From Synaphobranchus kaupii (Eukaryota > Chordata > Actinopteri > Anguilliformes > Synaphobranchidae): a stretch of 64,000 nt of DNA. The notes below the pieces were generated by a model, which was given only the letters and a program-made list of their open reading frames with translations, searched no databases and was not told the DNA's origin. Within the stretch, counting starts at the first letter, position 1, and each line of letters starts with the position of its first letter. The position numbers were made by a program, and so were the translations under genes. Of the stretch, positions 32,604 to 44,742 are shown piece after piece. Where the stretch lies: the NCBI GenBank assembly GCA_029718625.1, contig CM056378.1:65309027-65373026 (forward strand), given 5' to 3'.

Positions 32604-33158
32604 AGCTTGTTTGCAGTCACGTGATTCTGATGACGCGCAAAATTCAGATGGGGGGCAGGAAGTGAAGACCACTGATTTGAAATGATGGAAAGTCAATACA
32701 CAAAAGCGTTGGACGGGCCTACACGCAGGAGGTATCATCAAAAAATATATAAACATATTGGATATGATCCGTACACGCTGAGGAAAAGCGATTTTTCTCA
32801 CGGCTTGGCCGATTTGCCTGGCGTGGAGGCGATCGACATCACAAATTACCTCGTCCTCCAGACCTCCTACTACACGGCTAGCCAGATGAAGGCGTACAAG
32901 AGTCTAGGCTTATAACTATTTTGTGTGTGGTTGGGTCAACGACCTCGGATCGAAAGCAGCATTGAATGACTGTTTGAAACACAAACACACAGGGTGATAT
33001 CAGAGATGTAACGTTAGCTATGTTTCCAGCAATATTGCCTCCTGGTCTGTATTTTTGTCAGTTTTAGCCAGCTATGTAAGTAGCTAAATTACTGTAGCCT
33101 TACCTTTCACAAAGTGGTCACTGCAACGCAGTGACATGACGTCACATGCAAACAAGCT
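32604..33158 (+). mobile_element. Non-autonomous ISL2EU-type element (555 bp)
   Basis: Termini are AGCTTGTTTGCA and TGCAAACAAGCT, with AT on both sides (32602-32603, 33159-33160), the 2-bp target typical of ISL2EU elements. The related repeat at 49064-49085 shows the empty site 'attgcaactgtggttgg'. It carries one coding exon (32682-32915). Confidence 0.83.
32682..32915 (+). CDS. Truncated ISL2EU-type protein (N-terminal exon only)
   Basis: The 77-codon frame is MMESQYTKALDGPTRRRYHQ, then DPYTLRKSDF, NYLVLQTSYYTASQMKAYKS, then a stop. The last stretch is the conserved lead-in found before the YqaJ-nuclease domain of the second protein of ISL2EU elements (family recognised from memory). The nuclease and the transposase are missing, so the product could not move DNA. 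It may be an exon kept because it lies near the transposon end. Confidence 0.65.
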   Translation: MMESQYTKALDGPTRRRYHQKIYKHIGYDPYTLRKSDFSHGLADLPGVEAIDITNYLVLQTSYYTASQMKAYKSLGL

Positions 33159-33164
33159 ATTGTG

Positions 33165-33235
33165 GTTGGAACGAAAACCAGTCTATGCAGGGGGCCCCAG
33201 GACCGAGTTTAAGAACCACTGCATGGTACCACCAG
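33165..33235 (+). repeat. hAT-MITE tail, interrupted family
   Basis: 'tgtggttggaacgaaaacca' then 'ccccaggaccgagtttaaga', matching 49078-49135. It is the continuation of the repeat split by the ISL2EU element. Confidence 0.65.
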
Positions 33236-33489
33236 TGGTAGTCGTCGACATCCCAATTATGGTATTCACATTTCTCTGAAATTGTAAATTAGGCTACAAC
33301 TTTAAGAAAAGCCTCATAATTCCAATGAGAATTTAGGTGAGCACAAAGTAAAGGATTCAACGATAGTTTGAAATGTAAAACTTAATGTGAAATTTAATAA
33401 TTTAAATGTCCCTAGCGCCGCTAGAAAGGGATGTTCTCCATCGACTTCCACTCAAAAATACAGCGTGTTTCCCTGTCCCAAGCATAGAC

Positions 33490-33745
33490 TGTATAAAAAT
33501 AGGTCCCAAGACGCCAGGGCGTTTTAGACCAATGATTGTTGTCTCCCCCTTCCGGTCCCGCCCCACCGAGTGAGGGCAGTGAGAACCATATAGAACCTAT
33601 CTATGCCAGTGACCCCGTCTCTCTGATTGGTCCTGAACAAATGTTAATACCCTGTCCAAACAACACAATATTTAAAAAAATCAGCACATGCAAAAACCGT
33701 TGGTTGCTTTTATACTACGTGCCCAGCCGAGACCACCCCTAAGAC
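33490..33745 (-). repeat. Low-copy repeat, inverted relative to 37430-37665
   Basis: 'gttaataccctgtccaaac' and 'atcagcacatgcaaa' recur inverted at 37436-37500. 'agactgtataaaaata' occurs here, inverted at 37644-37659 and near 9898-9915. Confidence 0.65.
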
Positions 33746-33827
33746 CACCTCAACTTCACCCATTTTTATGTTAAAGGGTTAGTTCGGAATGTTGGACATA
33801 ATGTCTCAATTACGACTTACCCATGAT

Positions 33828-34998
33828 TAGGGGTGTCACGATTCTCCAAATCCGCGATTCGATTTGACTTTCGATTTTAAGGTCACGATTCGATTCTCGA
33901 TTTTTTCCCAGCACTATTCTTTTTCCCAGCACTATAGTCTAACTAATGGCTATGCCATTGTTAGACTATCGAGTGTTGATTTGTAAAGAAAAATACTTGT
34001 TTCTCAATAAGTAACTTTTATTTGAATAATAACAATTATAAATAATAACAAAAATATGATAATATTTAAACACACCTAAACAGTTAAGAGCTTTATAAAA
34101 ACTAGACTCTAGAATAATAAACAGTTGAACATTTACCACGCTATTAACAATTTACACATTGGTTTTATGCCCTGACAACGGTCATTTACATTTTCAAATT
34201 CTTCTTTAAAAAGATGAGCGTGTTCACATTCTTTGAACAGTTAAGAGCTTTAACAAACTAATATCTGAAATAATAAACAGTTGAACATGTACCACGCTAT
34301 TAACTATTTACACTTTTTTTTTCATGCCCTGACAACTGTCATTTACATTTTCAAATTCTAAATGAGAATGGAAGAGTTGCCTGTGTCAATGTTTTTTTCC
34401 CAATCAAATCTATTTCTTTGTGATGCCTGCGAATGTGTCCTGCCATATTTGACGTGTTGCCTGAGGTGGCGTATGGTACTCGCGTGTAGCATAGCCGACA
34501 AACTGTCGTTTTTTTGTCAATGACGCGTTCGTTGTTTATATAACTCACGGGGAAGGCAAAATGTTGCCACACCGGTGACTTGAGGGAAGCAGGAGGATTT
34601 TCCAGTTCTGTTTCTCCATCTCCGACTCCGGCAGTGGCCATGGTGTGTCGAAAAGTAATGCAGGCTACCGGTAAGCTAACGTTAACTAGCAGCTGTGTCT
34701 TCTTTGAAATATCGTTGTTTTTTTTTCTTCGGACGCACGCCTGCGTGGACGAACAAAATGCAGTGGAAGGAGTCAAGTTTCGTTTTGTCGGAAACGCTTA
34801 CATTAGAGATGGCCAAGTAGGCTACTTTTTTTTACATTTTACCCATCACATGAAAGGCTAAGAAGAGCGCGCGGGGGGCGGGGGTGGAGAGAAAAAAAAA
34901 ACTTGGAGAATCGCGAACCAGTTTGTGATTTCGAAGTTCGAAATCGAACGCTCATTTCGATCGATTTTCAATTTCGAATCGGTATCGTGACACCCCTA
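33828..34998 (-). mobile_element. hAT element N4, copy 1
   Basis: Termini are TAGGGGTGTCACGAT and ATCGTGACACCCCTA, perfect inverses, with a perfect 8-bp target duplication CCCATGAT (33820-33827, 34999-35006). It retains a BED-finger frame on the minus strand and nothing of the catalytic domain. A right-truncated copy is at 38729-39752. Confidence 0.92.
34351..34641 (-). CDS. BED zinc-finger protein fragment of hAT N4
   Basis: ATG at 34641 (MATAGVGDGETELENPPASL) runs into a complete BED finger: SPVWQHFAFPV, VCRLCYTRVPYATSG, NTSNMAGHIRRHHKEID, with W, two Cys and two His of the C2H2 type. The frame stops at 34351, after about 96 residues. In ZBED-like hAT transposases this domain binds the transposon ends. 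The catalytic and dimerisation parts are absent. The intact frame in both copies makes a small DNA-binding protein conceivable, but expression is unknown. Confidence 0.75.
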   Translation of the reverse strand: MATAGVGDGETELENPPASLKSPVWQHFAFPVSYINNERVIDKKTTVCRLCYTRVPYATSGNTSNMAGHIRRHHKEIDLIGKKTLTQATLPFSFRI

Positions 34999-35378
34999 CC
35001 CATGATGTAGTTGATTGATGGAAACCATTTTCAGATAATTCCATGCTGTCCCTTCTTTTGGACATACACACATTGCTAATGCTAGCACATCTCGTAGGAA
35101 AGTAGTAGCATCCACGACCAAACGCACTTAAACACTCCAAGGTGCACCCAAAGCAAATAAAATACGACGAGTCTATCGGGGTTATTTTCAGTGATTATAC
35201 CATCATTTTTCAAGTCAAACTATCGTTGAATCCTTTACTTTGTGCTGACCTATATTCTCTGGAAGTACGGCGGCAGAGTGAACGTGGCCATTGCAACTTG
35301 TTGGTCTTCTATGTTGTTGTAGTCGACCAGTGTCGGCACTACATTCGTAGGTAATGTAAAGTATTGCTCCGCCGCTCG

Positions 35379-35612
35379 TGCCTCACGCAAATACGCAAAC
35401 GTGGACCCTTCGAACTACGCTAACAATTCTTTTTTGCCATGACATTGAAAGACGTTGCAGCAAGGGATGCTGTAGCAGCAACAACAGTAAACCACTTTCT
35501 TGTTCAATCTGTGTTTTCCTCTGGTTTGTCTTTCACAAATGTCATGGCAAAAGAAAAAACTGTTCGCGTAGCTTGAAGCGTCCACGTTCGCGTAGCTATT
35601 TGCGTGAGGTAT
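35379..35612. mobile_element. Palindromic MITE
   Basis: 'cctcacgcaaata' at the left mirrors 'tatttgcgtgagg' at the right. The arms continue with 'gccatgacatt' against 'aatgtcatggc'. About 234 bp, non-coding. Confidence 0.8.
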
Positions 35613-35684
35613 GTTTCTGCCCTTACTCATTAGCAAGATGTTTTCAGCCAAGGAGGTAACAATATCATTATAAAAATAGCCCCC

Positions 35685-35760
35685 ATTACATTACATTATA
35701 GTAATTTAGCAGACGCTTTTATCCAAAGCGACATACAAGTGGTGCATACAGAAACGTCTT
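35685..35760 (+). repeat. Fish interspersed repeat end ('agcagacgcttttatccaaa')
   Basis: 'ttagcagacgcttttatcc' preceded by repeated 'attaca'. A second copy is at 36097-36143. This is a very common non-coding repeat terminus in teleost genomes. Confidence 0.7.
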
Positions 35761-36096
35761 CGAAGTAACTACAGAACAGATAAGACAAAGAACATCCTTC
35801 CTATAACGTAGCAGCTATCGATAGCTAAGGCTATCTATTGTCGTGATGTTTGTTTATTGTTGACAATAGTCTATCATGTTTGACCAAACCTTGATCATGT
35901 AAATGGAGACTACGTTACATGCTCAAAGCATATAAGTTAGTAATCTTAGCTATTGCTCTGTAAATTTGACCACTGTTCATTTTCATACAATAAATCAAAA
36001 TCATAATTTTGTAATTCTGCTCGGTTCATTCTGTAGCCATCAACATCCAGTGGTCGCGGCCCCAGAGTAAGGGTGAGGGGCAGTCATGACATCAAC

Positions 36097-36143
36097 ATTA
36101 CATTACAGTCATTTAGCAGACGCTTTTATCCAAAGCGACAATT
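36097..36143 (+). repeat. Second copy of the 'agcagacgcttttatccaaa' repeat
   Basis: As 35685-35760, cut shortly after 'aaagcgac'. Confidence 0.7.
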
Positions 36144-37300
36144 GTGTTTGCGGTGGGCGAGGCAGGGCCAGGGGAAGAGGACAGCTTGATCAGAGTGACC
36201 GTGATAGAGTCAACAGACTCCGGGAGGAGAAACATTGCCGCGGCACTATCACAAAATGCGAAAAATACAATCAAATCAGAAATAAATATTTTCCCAAAAT
36301 AAATCAGATACCCTCAATTAAGAAATTTTACAGACATCCAAAAACTCCCCATCCTCTTCGGAGAGGAGAGGATGTGCTGTAACCTGGCAGCACAATATAT
36401 AGCTGCCTGCCATCGTCTTAGGGACAGTGAGTGACAGAGATCATTATAAACCAATTTTAATTTTTTATATTTATTATATTCACTTTATAAGATCATATGT
36501 GTCGTTCTCATCATCATTATCATTTCTATTGATAATTATTATTATTTTTAATTGTACTTTATTATTTTACATTATTGTTATTTCTAAATCCATAATCAAA
36601 GAAAAGTTCTTGTTTTCATGTATGGTTACTGTTCATTCATTTCTAGTCTTTGCTGTTTTGTATTGTTCAGAGTTAGATGTCTTCAACTGTTTTAATGCAG
36701 TATACTTTGAAAATACAAATTCAATGTCTTGTCATGCCACTAAAGCAAATTGAATTGAGTCCACGGTCAGAGAAAATATGTGTGAAACGTCACCACAATG
36801 CTCGTGCGTCGTCGTGCACGTCTGAGAATAACACGTTTTAAGCAATTTTCAGGGAGCCCTTTTCTCCTACATGCTCAATATTGCCATCTAGTGTTCTGAA
36901 ACTACATAGTATACCTTTAATATAATTATATAATAATATAATTAACGACCGTGTAGCTACAAATTCATTAAGGTGCTAATTTTAAAACAGGTAAACAGAC
37001 ACTCCAAAACGGACCTCGACATTAACGCTTGCCCCTAAAAAAAATAAATGTTAAATCTTCTCAAATCTAATGTAACGTTATCTGAAAATAAACGGTGTAC
37101 AACGTTATCACTGCATGCGGGGCTTTGTTTGCGCAGAAACTGTCTGTTCCTTCCAGCTGAACACGCGCTCCGTCTCTCACTACCAAGCGTTGTCAAGGAG
37201 ACTACAAGCGTCTGTTTACCCCAAGGGGCCAAGACTGGGCTTTTGTTTTGAAGCTCACTTCCTGGTTGGGCTGGGAGCGGCAATTGTGCCGTTGCTCACT
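36144..37300. other. No recognised gene
   Basis: Short open frames at 36165-36382 and 36427-36753 lack recognisable motifs. The second is low-complexity. Confidence 0.35.
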
Positions 37301-37429
37301 AGCGCCACTGCGATTGGCTCCAGTATAGGTCTTTCACCATGTAAGTCAATGGCAGCAATGTGGTCAAAATACTCAGTCAATACATTTTTCCCACAAAAAA
37401 ATTGCAATAGATGCCTTTTCTTCATCTAA

Positions 37430-37665
37430 TGCCTCTGCATGTGCTGATTTGCATTGTGTCGTTTGGACAGGGTATTAACATTTGTTCAGGACCAATCAGG
37501 GGGACAGGTTGCGTCCTCTTCGGCTCCACAGAGCAGGCGCAGTTTGTACAAACGGGCGGCGAAAAAGACATCCAGAGCTTCAATTCGGTTTTTACGAGGC
37601 CGTGGAAAGGCAATGGGTGACGTCACAGTGGCTTTGTTCATATTTTTATACAGTCTATGGTTTAC
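37430..37665 (+). repeat. Low-copy repeat, inverted relative to 33490-33745
   Basis: See 33490-33745. It includes 'ggacagggtattaacattt' and ends with 'tatttttatacagtctatgg'. Confidence 0.65.
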
Positions 37666-38102
37666 CCTCAGACGCAAGTAATGTTACAACTTTGGGAGTC
37701 AGTCAGATGAGCGACCGTCTTTTGGTTTTTGCTTGAATTACTGGTAACATTTTGTTCCTCCAGCCACCTAAAACTGGCCAAGTGCCAGTCAAAGCAACTA
37801 ATAAAGCAACAAAACGAAAGTCGTTAACCAATGACGAAGATACAAACTGCCAATTTTTTTGAGGAAATTGTTAGGCATGGCTAGAGCCAGGAAATTAGAA
37901 CAATCAGTGGTTACTTAAATTAATTCTAATGACTGATGATAAATAATAAATTGATTATATTAGTGCCTGCTGATCAATTTATGGAGCAATCAGTGAAAAT
38001 GTTGCTGGCAATATTGCCGAAAGAATTGCCAGTGAAGCAAGAAGAGGAGCTAGAAGGGCTTGAAAATTGAGCTCACCAACCTGCAGTCACTCACCTCTCT
38101 CT

Positions 38103-38106
38103 CACA

Positions 38107-38161
<55 letters not shown>

Positions 38162-38173
38162 ACACACACACAC
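38103..38173 (+). repeat. (CA)n microsatellite
   Basis: About 35 CA units with one CATA interruption near 38157. Confidence 0.98.
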
Positions 38174-38728
38174 TGAAATAATTGTTGCTTTATGATTAAT
38201 GACATAATAAAGGAGACATCTTTGTCAATTCATTACATTGACAGAACTATATGTGTGCACAGAAAAAACACCGGTGAAAATATAACACTGATGGTGTACA
38301 TTTAACACCCCTAGGGTGTTAAACATACCCACCGCCATGTTTGCTGCGTGTTCAAAGACATTTTGTGTTCGGACAAGTGACTTGAGCTCTTGGGCAAGTA
38401 AAAGATGAGTTTCACTTGCCCGAAGGACAAGTACCCGAGAAAGCTTAATGTCAAGCCCTGCAAATGATGGACACTTACAACTTACAAAAGTGCAGGAGAG
38501 AGATACATAGATTATGCAATGCGTTGTTATGCACTTTTAATGCAGTTTTGCTATCTTAATAGCTTACATAACAGCTTTTATAGCCTAAGTAGGCAACGTA
38601 GCATTAATGTAGCCTACATACTGTATAAAATTAGCTCTCATCTTAAAGTGATACTGCAGTCAAAACCGACTTTTCCCGTTGAAAACCGATGTTTTGGGTT
38701 AGATTATGATCATACAGAACAGTTTATT

Positions 38729-39752
38729 AGGGGTGTCACGATTCTCCAAATCCGCGATTCGATTTGACTTTCGATTTTAAGGTCACGATTCGATTCTCAA
38801 TTTTTTTTCAGCACAATTTTTTTTTCCAGCGCTATAGACTAACTAATGGCTATGCCATTGTTAGACTATCGAGTCTTGATTTGTAAAGAAAAATACTTGT
38901 TTCTCAATAAGTAACTTTTATTTGAATAATAACAATTATAAATAATAACAAAAATATGAGAATATTTAAACACACCTAAACAGTTAAGAGCTTTATCAAA
39001 ACTAGACTCTAGAATGAACAGTTGAACATTTACCACGCTATTAACAATTTACACATTGGTTTTATGCCCTGACAACGGTCATTTACATTTTCAAATTCTT
39101 CTTTAAAAAGATGAGCGTGTTCACATTCTTTGAACAGTTAAGAGCTTTAACAAACTAATATCTGAAATAAACAGTTGAACCACGCTATTAACTATTTACA
39201 CGTTTTTTTTCATGCCCTGACAACTGTCATTTGGGTTGTCATTTGAGTTGCCTGTGTCAATGTTTTTTTCCCAGTCAAATCTATTTCTTTGTGATGCCTG
39301 CGAATGTGTCCTGCCATATTTGACGTGTTGCCTGAGGTGGCGTATGGTATTCGCGTGTAGCATAGCCGACAAACTGTCGTTTTTTTGTCAATGACGCGTT
39401 CGTTGTTTATATAACTCACGGGGAAGGCAAAATGTTGCCACACCGGTGACTTGAGGGAAGCAGGATGATTTTCCAGTTCTGTTTCTCCATGTCCGACTCC
39501 GGCAGTGGCCATGGTGTGTCGAAAAGTAATGCAGGCTACCGGTAAGCTAACGTTAACTAGCAGCTGTGTCTTCTTTGAAATATCGTTGTTTTTTTTTCTT
39601 CGGACGCACGCCCGCGTGGACGAACGAAATGCAGTGCAAGGCGTCAAGTTTCGTTTTGTCGGAAACGCTTACATTAGAGATGGCCAAGTAGGCTACTTTT
39701 TTTTTTACATTTTACCCATCACATGAAAGGCTAAGAAGAGCGCGCAGGGGGG
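38729..39752 (-). mobile_element. hAT element N4, copy 2, right end lost
   Basis: It starts TAGGGGTGTCACGAT like copy 1 and stays collinear to about 39752 ('gagcgcgcaggggggg'). The terminal ~120 bp with the second inverted repeat is absent. It has small internal deletions relative to copy 1 (near 39014, 39170, 39232). Confidence 0.9.
39210..39512 (-). CDS. BED zinc-finger fragment of hAT N4, copy 2
   Basis: It is the same frame as in copy 1 (ATG at 39512), open for about 100 residues with all zinc ligands present. The C-terminal tail differs because of a local rearrangement. The carrier cannot move, since one terminus is lost. Confidence 0.7.
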   Translation of the reverse strand: MATAGVGHGETELENHPASLKSPVWQHFAFPVSYINNERVIDKKTTVCRLCYTRIPYATSGNTSNMAGHIRRHHKEIDLTGKKTLTQATQMTTQMTVVRA

Positions 39753-39949
39753 GACTGAGACCCTTGTACTGCTAACTAGGTAGTTCAAGTTCAAATGAAA
39801 ATAGCTTTGTATTACTTCTAACGTTAATATTACGACTTATCTAGCTACACAGTGTTATTCATCTACGTCTTACTACTTGGTATCTTTAGCTAACTTGCCT
39901 GCATTATGCCAAGGAGTCAGAGATGTATCGTTCCTTGGTGCAACGCCAC

Positions 39950-40552
39950 GAACAGGTGTTGTGCCGAAAAGTGTCCCCCTGCCAGAATTCGTCCCCCCTC
40001 GTTTGAACGCGCATTCGCTTGTTCTCAGTGCCGCTTATATTTTCATTTAGTTCGATCTGCGCTCTTCTTCCGACAAAATGAGTGTTAATACAGTTTCTAC
40101 CACTCAGCAAAAACCAGAACATCACAAGAGGAGCAACTAATTTTTAAAAAACGATCGTATATTTTAGGTTTTAGGTTTTAAGATGAACACATCGCAATGC
40201 AAACCTCAGAATGGCACTAGTGATAGGCGACCCATAATGTAGGCTACGCTTTAACATCCACGATAATAAACTACGAGAGCACTTGGAATACATAATAGTT
40301 TACAAGTAATACATTTATGTATTATATTATTTATCCCCCGCCCCCCCCACCCCCCCCACCCCCAAGCCATCTCTTGTTTGCAAAGTCTGAGACACTTCAC
40401 AGTTATTGTGGTTACATCTTTAGGTCACTGGATGGTACCCTAGAAAGCACATACTTGTACTAGTTATAACAGGGAGCATTTTGCAGGGGGGGGGGGGGGG
40501 CGAATTTTGGCAGGGGAACTCTTTTCGGCACAACACCTGCTCTGTTAGCTTT
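39950..40552. mobile_element. Probable MITE with 'caggtgttgtgccgaaaag' ends
   Basis: 'caggtgttgtgccgaaaag' at 39953 mirrors 'cttttcggcacaacacctg' at 40521-40539. Adjacent 'ctgccagaattcg' mirrors 'cgaattttggcag'. A G18 run lies beside the right arm. No clear target duplication. Confidence 0.6.
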
Positions 40553-41775
40553 CATAATCTGCCGAGAGACGGAATGTATCGATAAGTTAGGTAATGCAAG
40601 GCAGTCTATTGTGTGTGAGTTTAGCCCTGTTTGGTCCAGAGAGAACTGGTAAATTGGCTAGCTAGCTAGTTATCTTAGCTATCATTTATGAATAATGTTA
40701 GCTAATATATTATAACAATTCTCTCCGGACCAAGTGGAGCTATATCAAGGCGCTACAACCAGCCATGTTCAATATACTAACGTTACTGTGTGACTGGGTT
40801 TTGCTGTGAATTTGAATGTATCCAATAGTAACGTTACTTTAGGCAGACAAACAAGCTAACTTAGCTAAATAACGTTAGCTCTACCATTCGGTTACATCCC
40901 CGGTCCTCTCCTTGCAAAGACGTTGCTCAACGGCTGCTGCTGCCAGTGGCTCGAATGAATATGGCAACATCTTTGTCTTCCACCACGAAGGAATCCTCTT
41001 CCTCCACTTCAAACTCCTCCACCTCAAAACTCCCTGCAGTACAGCTGCTGTTTGTTTAGTCGTGAGGACTGGAGAGAGCAGGAAGGGGGGCTGAGCATAG
41101 AGCATATTGAGTTCAGTGGGGCTGAGTCAGTTCACCAAGACACACCCTTTCACTCCTTGTCCGTATGAATATTCATAATATGACTACGTGGCATCATCGT
41201 CATATGACCACACCTACTCACGAGTTCCAGTTCAAATTGAAGCGGTAAAAAAGGCCTTAGAAAAGGCTCTGCAGTATCTCTAATTTGAATAATTTTCTAG
41301 TAACAGTGAACATTAAGGTAGACAAGTTATTTTACTGGGTAGATTCGTGGTTTGTTGTCATGAAGTGCATTACAGTCCTGATGCCGCTACTTGCTGTCCC
41401 CGCAGCCTCAGAAATCGAGAATAGGCTAGCTATAGCAGAGAGGGAGAAATAAAATGTGATTGCTGCGTTTGAATTAATTATGTTGGAAATAGGGATGTCA
41501 ACGGTTAGCCGTAAAAATAAAAATATCCGAATATGCTTAACGGCTTATCGGTTAATTTGCATAATAATAAAAAAAATAAAAAATCAGCATTTTGTCGTTG
41601 ATGTTATTGGGTTAAATAATGGGGGAGATGTCATTATTTTAAACATACTGGGGGGGGTTGTTAACCGGTTGTCCTATTTCCCCAGTAGGTTGTTTGCAGA
41701 TCAGAACGGGTGGCGGGCGATTGAGCGAGAGAGCTGCTCTACTGTTCCTAACGTTATAGCCAGTATCCACATCAA

Positions 41776-42004
41776 AATGAAACGCACAAACCGTAGCTCA
41801 GTTTGGAATAATTTTACAAAGAAGGGGGATGACAAAGTACAGTGTAAATTGTGCAAAAGGGTGCTCAAATACAGTAGCAGCACGAGCAACATGTTAAATC
41901 CTTTAAAATACCAGCACACGTGCGTCCAAACAGACAAGCTTAACAGATTCCGATTCCCCAGACTGGCTACCTTAATGTTGGGGACACATTACACTATTTT
42001 TTAG
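41776..42004 (+). pseudogene. BED-finger exon of hAT N5
   Basis: MKRTNRSSVWNNFTKKGDDK, VQCKLCKRVLKYSSST, SNMLNPLKYQH. The expected His in the 'NHLKYQH' pattern is Pro here, so the finger is probably dead. The frame runs into the nested element at 41980. Confidence 0.75.
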
Positions 42005-42750
42005 CCCGATTTGGCAACGATTTGAGGTCGGGCAGAGTCTGTGGTAGTCCAGGGCAGTCCAGGCTAATACAGGCTAGTTGCGCTGTAAAGTTGCAACTGT
42101 AATCGTTATGTGTGTGGGAGTGAAATACTGTAGTCTTCTCTCCTACGATCCCAGTCGGGAACGCCGCAATTTTATCAGACACGCTTGATTTTATCGGGGT
42201 TAGTCTTTGCATAATCCTGTGGTTTGCGCTGGCCAAAGTCTGAAATCGCTACGGGAATTTTCAATAGCCAATTAAAAGTAAATTTGCGACAGAGGAAGGC
42301 AGAGGTGGAAAAATACGGAAGCAAACATCAAATCCAACGTGCGGATGGCTGAGCCGAATAAACATGTTTTTTGGAATACTACAAATTAGGAGCGATTTGT
42401 GGCAGACACGTGAGCGTGTCTGTCTGTATAATGTCAACTCTGCAAGTTACCACAACAATACTGACAAAGTTGCAAGCTGTATGGGCTCCGTGTTTGTTTT
42501 GGTTTCAAAATATCGGGGGGAAAAAGACATTCTCGCGAGTGCGGGTCTACCACGAGAAATCACGTTCATGAGAGAGAACTGCATCCGTCTGCATAAATTC
42601 TGTCTTTTAGATTTGTGCTCCTGAAAAACAGCCGTCGTTATGTGTGTGCGACACAAGAGACTGAAAATCTGCATATGACATTTGTTAAATGTGTGGTACT
42701 AATTATTTTCATTGGCGCTTACGATTGGAAAAGTCATGTAACGTGTCCCC
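41980..42750. mobile_element. Nested non-autonomous DNA element in hAT N5
   Basis: GGGGACACATTACA at the left mirrors 'tgtaacgtgtcccc' at the right. It separates the BED exon from the hAT C-terminal coding. It has no coding capacity that I recognise and no obvious target duplication. Confidence 0.7.
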
Positions 42751-42905
42751 AGCTTTAGCCAGACGCTATCTGCGTGTGTCGGGGACATCCGTGCCCTAGG
42801 AGCGGGTGTTCTCGGCGGCGAACCTTACCGTAAACAGACTAGCATACGTACAGATTAACACCAGAACATGTCAACATGTTAATCTTCCTGAACAAAAATG
42901 TGTAG
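42751..42905 (+). pseudogene. hAT dimerisation-domain remnant (N5)
   Basis: Reads ALARRYLRVSGTSVP, a stop, ERVFSAANLTVNRLAY, and after a break PEHVNMLIFLNKNV with a stop, the hATC C-terminus. Confidence 0.75.
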
Positions 42906-43313
42906 ACTTGCTAATAAGTAGACTAAATTTGATTTAGTTTAGCCTAGTTCACGTCATAGCCTAATTTGATTTTTTTCCCCCCTCAAGAGATCCGGCTATA
43001 GCATAGGCTAGCATGTGCCGATGTCCATTTAAAAATAATTAGGGCTACAACGTAGGCTGCTATTTGTAGGCTATACAATGTATATTACAATTTATTATTT
43101 GTTATGTTCAATGTTACATTTTGAAAGCAATAAATACCATTCTGAGAAACGTCCATTCTGTGTATGCATGCATTTTAAATTTGGGGGTTTTGGGTTGGGT
43201 ATTATTAGTCATAACTGTAGAACGTTTCAGCATTTCTAACCGTTAATTAACCGAATAATGATGTTGGCTAACCGGTTGCAAAACTATCCGTTATCAACAT
43301 CCCTAGTTGGAAA

Positions 43314-44498
43314 CAACACAAGCTAGAGAACACAAGAGCAACGTGGAAGCTAGCAAAATATATGAAAGAACAGGGATTATTCTTTTAAATAAATAGCATA
43401 TTTAGCCTATATTTTTTGTTGTTTCATTTTTGCTGTTATATCCCAACTAAAATATATTTGTTTGAAAAATACCAGAAAACGGCACTTTGAATTAACTAGG
43501 CCTATTTTATTTTATGAATGTGATTAATTACACATTCACTTTATTTAAAACAGTGTAACTTTATTTAATAGTGTTTGCTCCTTCATGTCTGCATTCAGGT
43601 CAGTCTCTGCTCATGTTCAATGTTTCCCATATTTGTAAACTAAACATCTTATAAGTTCTTCAAATATCATTCTATGTCTTTGGAATTACAGCGTGAAAAT
43701 TAAAATGACAAACAACAAAAAACTTTGATTATCGTTATGATTCAAATGACCCTGCAAACAAACTTCGGTTTTACGTATATTTCATGAGAGATTAGTAAAC
43801 TCCTGTCCCCAATCAGCGACATCAAATTGGGTATCTTCGAGCTATCCAACTGGATATGTGGTGTCTAGTTTGTGTCAGCTTTTGATCTGTTCGGCTTGCC
43901 ATACGAAAGAACCAAACAACCGAACGGAACAGTATTAACCGGAAGTACCAAAAACTCGCAACTCCGACTCCGACTCTTCAAACCGAACGGTACGGAAAGA
44001 GCCGACTCAGAAAAAAGAGCCGAACTGCTCATCACTAATTACACAGTGAAGATTCTGATCATCCGGTGTCGTTGTAGCCACTGCGTAATTTTCTGATTTG
44101 CTGGTTCATCCAGGCAAAGATTTTAATGTAAAGTCACCAACCTGTTTCGGCAGTATGTCTTCATCCGGGTGCAGTGTCGTTTTTTTAATATCTGATTTAA
44201 TGAGCTGCTATTCAGCATCCTTTTTTTGGGGGGTTCGTTCTTACAACTTCTTTTATTGTTAGTAATCTAACCATGTAGGCTAAACTCTTTTCCATTCCTC
44301 TCTGAATTTTCTCTTTCTGTCTTTATCTTTCTTTCTCGCTTGTAGTCATCTAACATTAGATTTCTGTTCGTCAATTTCTTTGCGTGTTGCATTTGGGAAG
44401 CTGCTGAAGAACGTTGACAGTACCACGTATGACGTCAGCGTTTTGACAAAAAACGTTCTTTTATGAAATACGAAAAATGTTGGAGGCGTGGCGAAAGC
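43314..44498. other. Unassigned; contains a hAT-like end
   Basis: 43880-44040 carries repeated 'gaaccgaac' and 'gagccgac' motifs and ends near 'gccgaactgctcatcact', which read inverted looks like a hAT terminus. The partner end was not found. Confidence 0.4.
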
Positions 44499-44742
44499 GG
44501 TACTCAGGGTGTCTGCAGGTATCAAGAAGTTAATTTTAAGACTTTTTAAGACATTTTTAATGCCACCTAGAATGAAATTTAAGACCAAACTTGCAACAAA
44601 AATAAACATGAAAAGTGTATACACTCTTCGCAACTGAGTATGTAATATTGTCAAGAATGAAGTTAGCAGAAGTGGTTCTAGTATTCCACAAACCACCGGA
44701 TGCTCTTGAAAGGGAGCAGTACGCCTAACTGGAGAAGACAAT

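Larger units (their letters stand above)
41490..43305 (+). mobile_element. hAT element N5 with nested element
   Basis: Termini are TAGGGATGTCAACGG and 'tatcaacatcccta', with a perfect 8-bp target duplication GTTGGAAA (41482-41489, 43306-43313). The N-terminal BED exon and the C-terminal dimerisation end are kept. The middle is replaced by the 41980-42750 element. Confidence 0.9.

Noticed and set aside
39906..40088. Cys-rich 60-codon frame (MPRSQRCIVPWCNATNR...)
   Set aside because: It resembles the start of a THAP-type finger, but most of it lies in the arm of a MITE (39950-40552) and the spacing of the Cys residues does not fit.
44346..44741. 131-codon minus-strand frame
   Set aside because: It crosses the left terminus of hAT-like N6, so it joins unrelated sequence.
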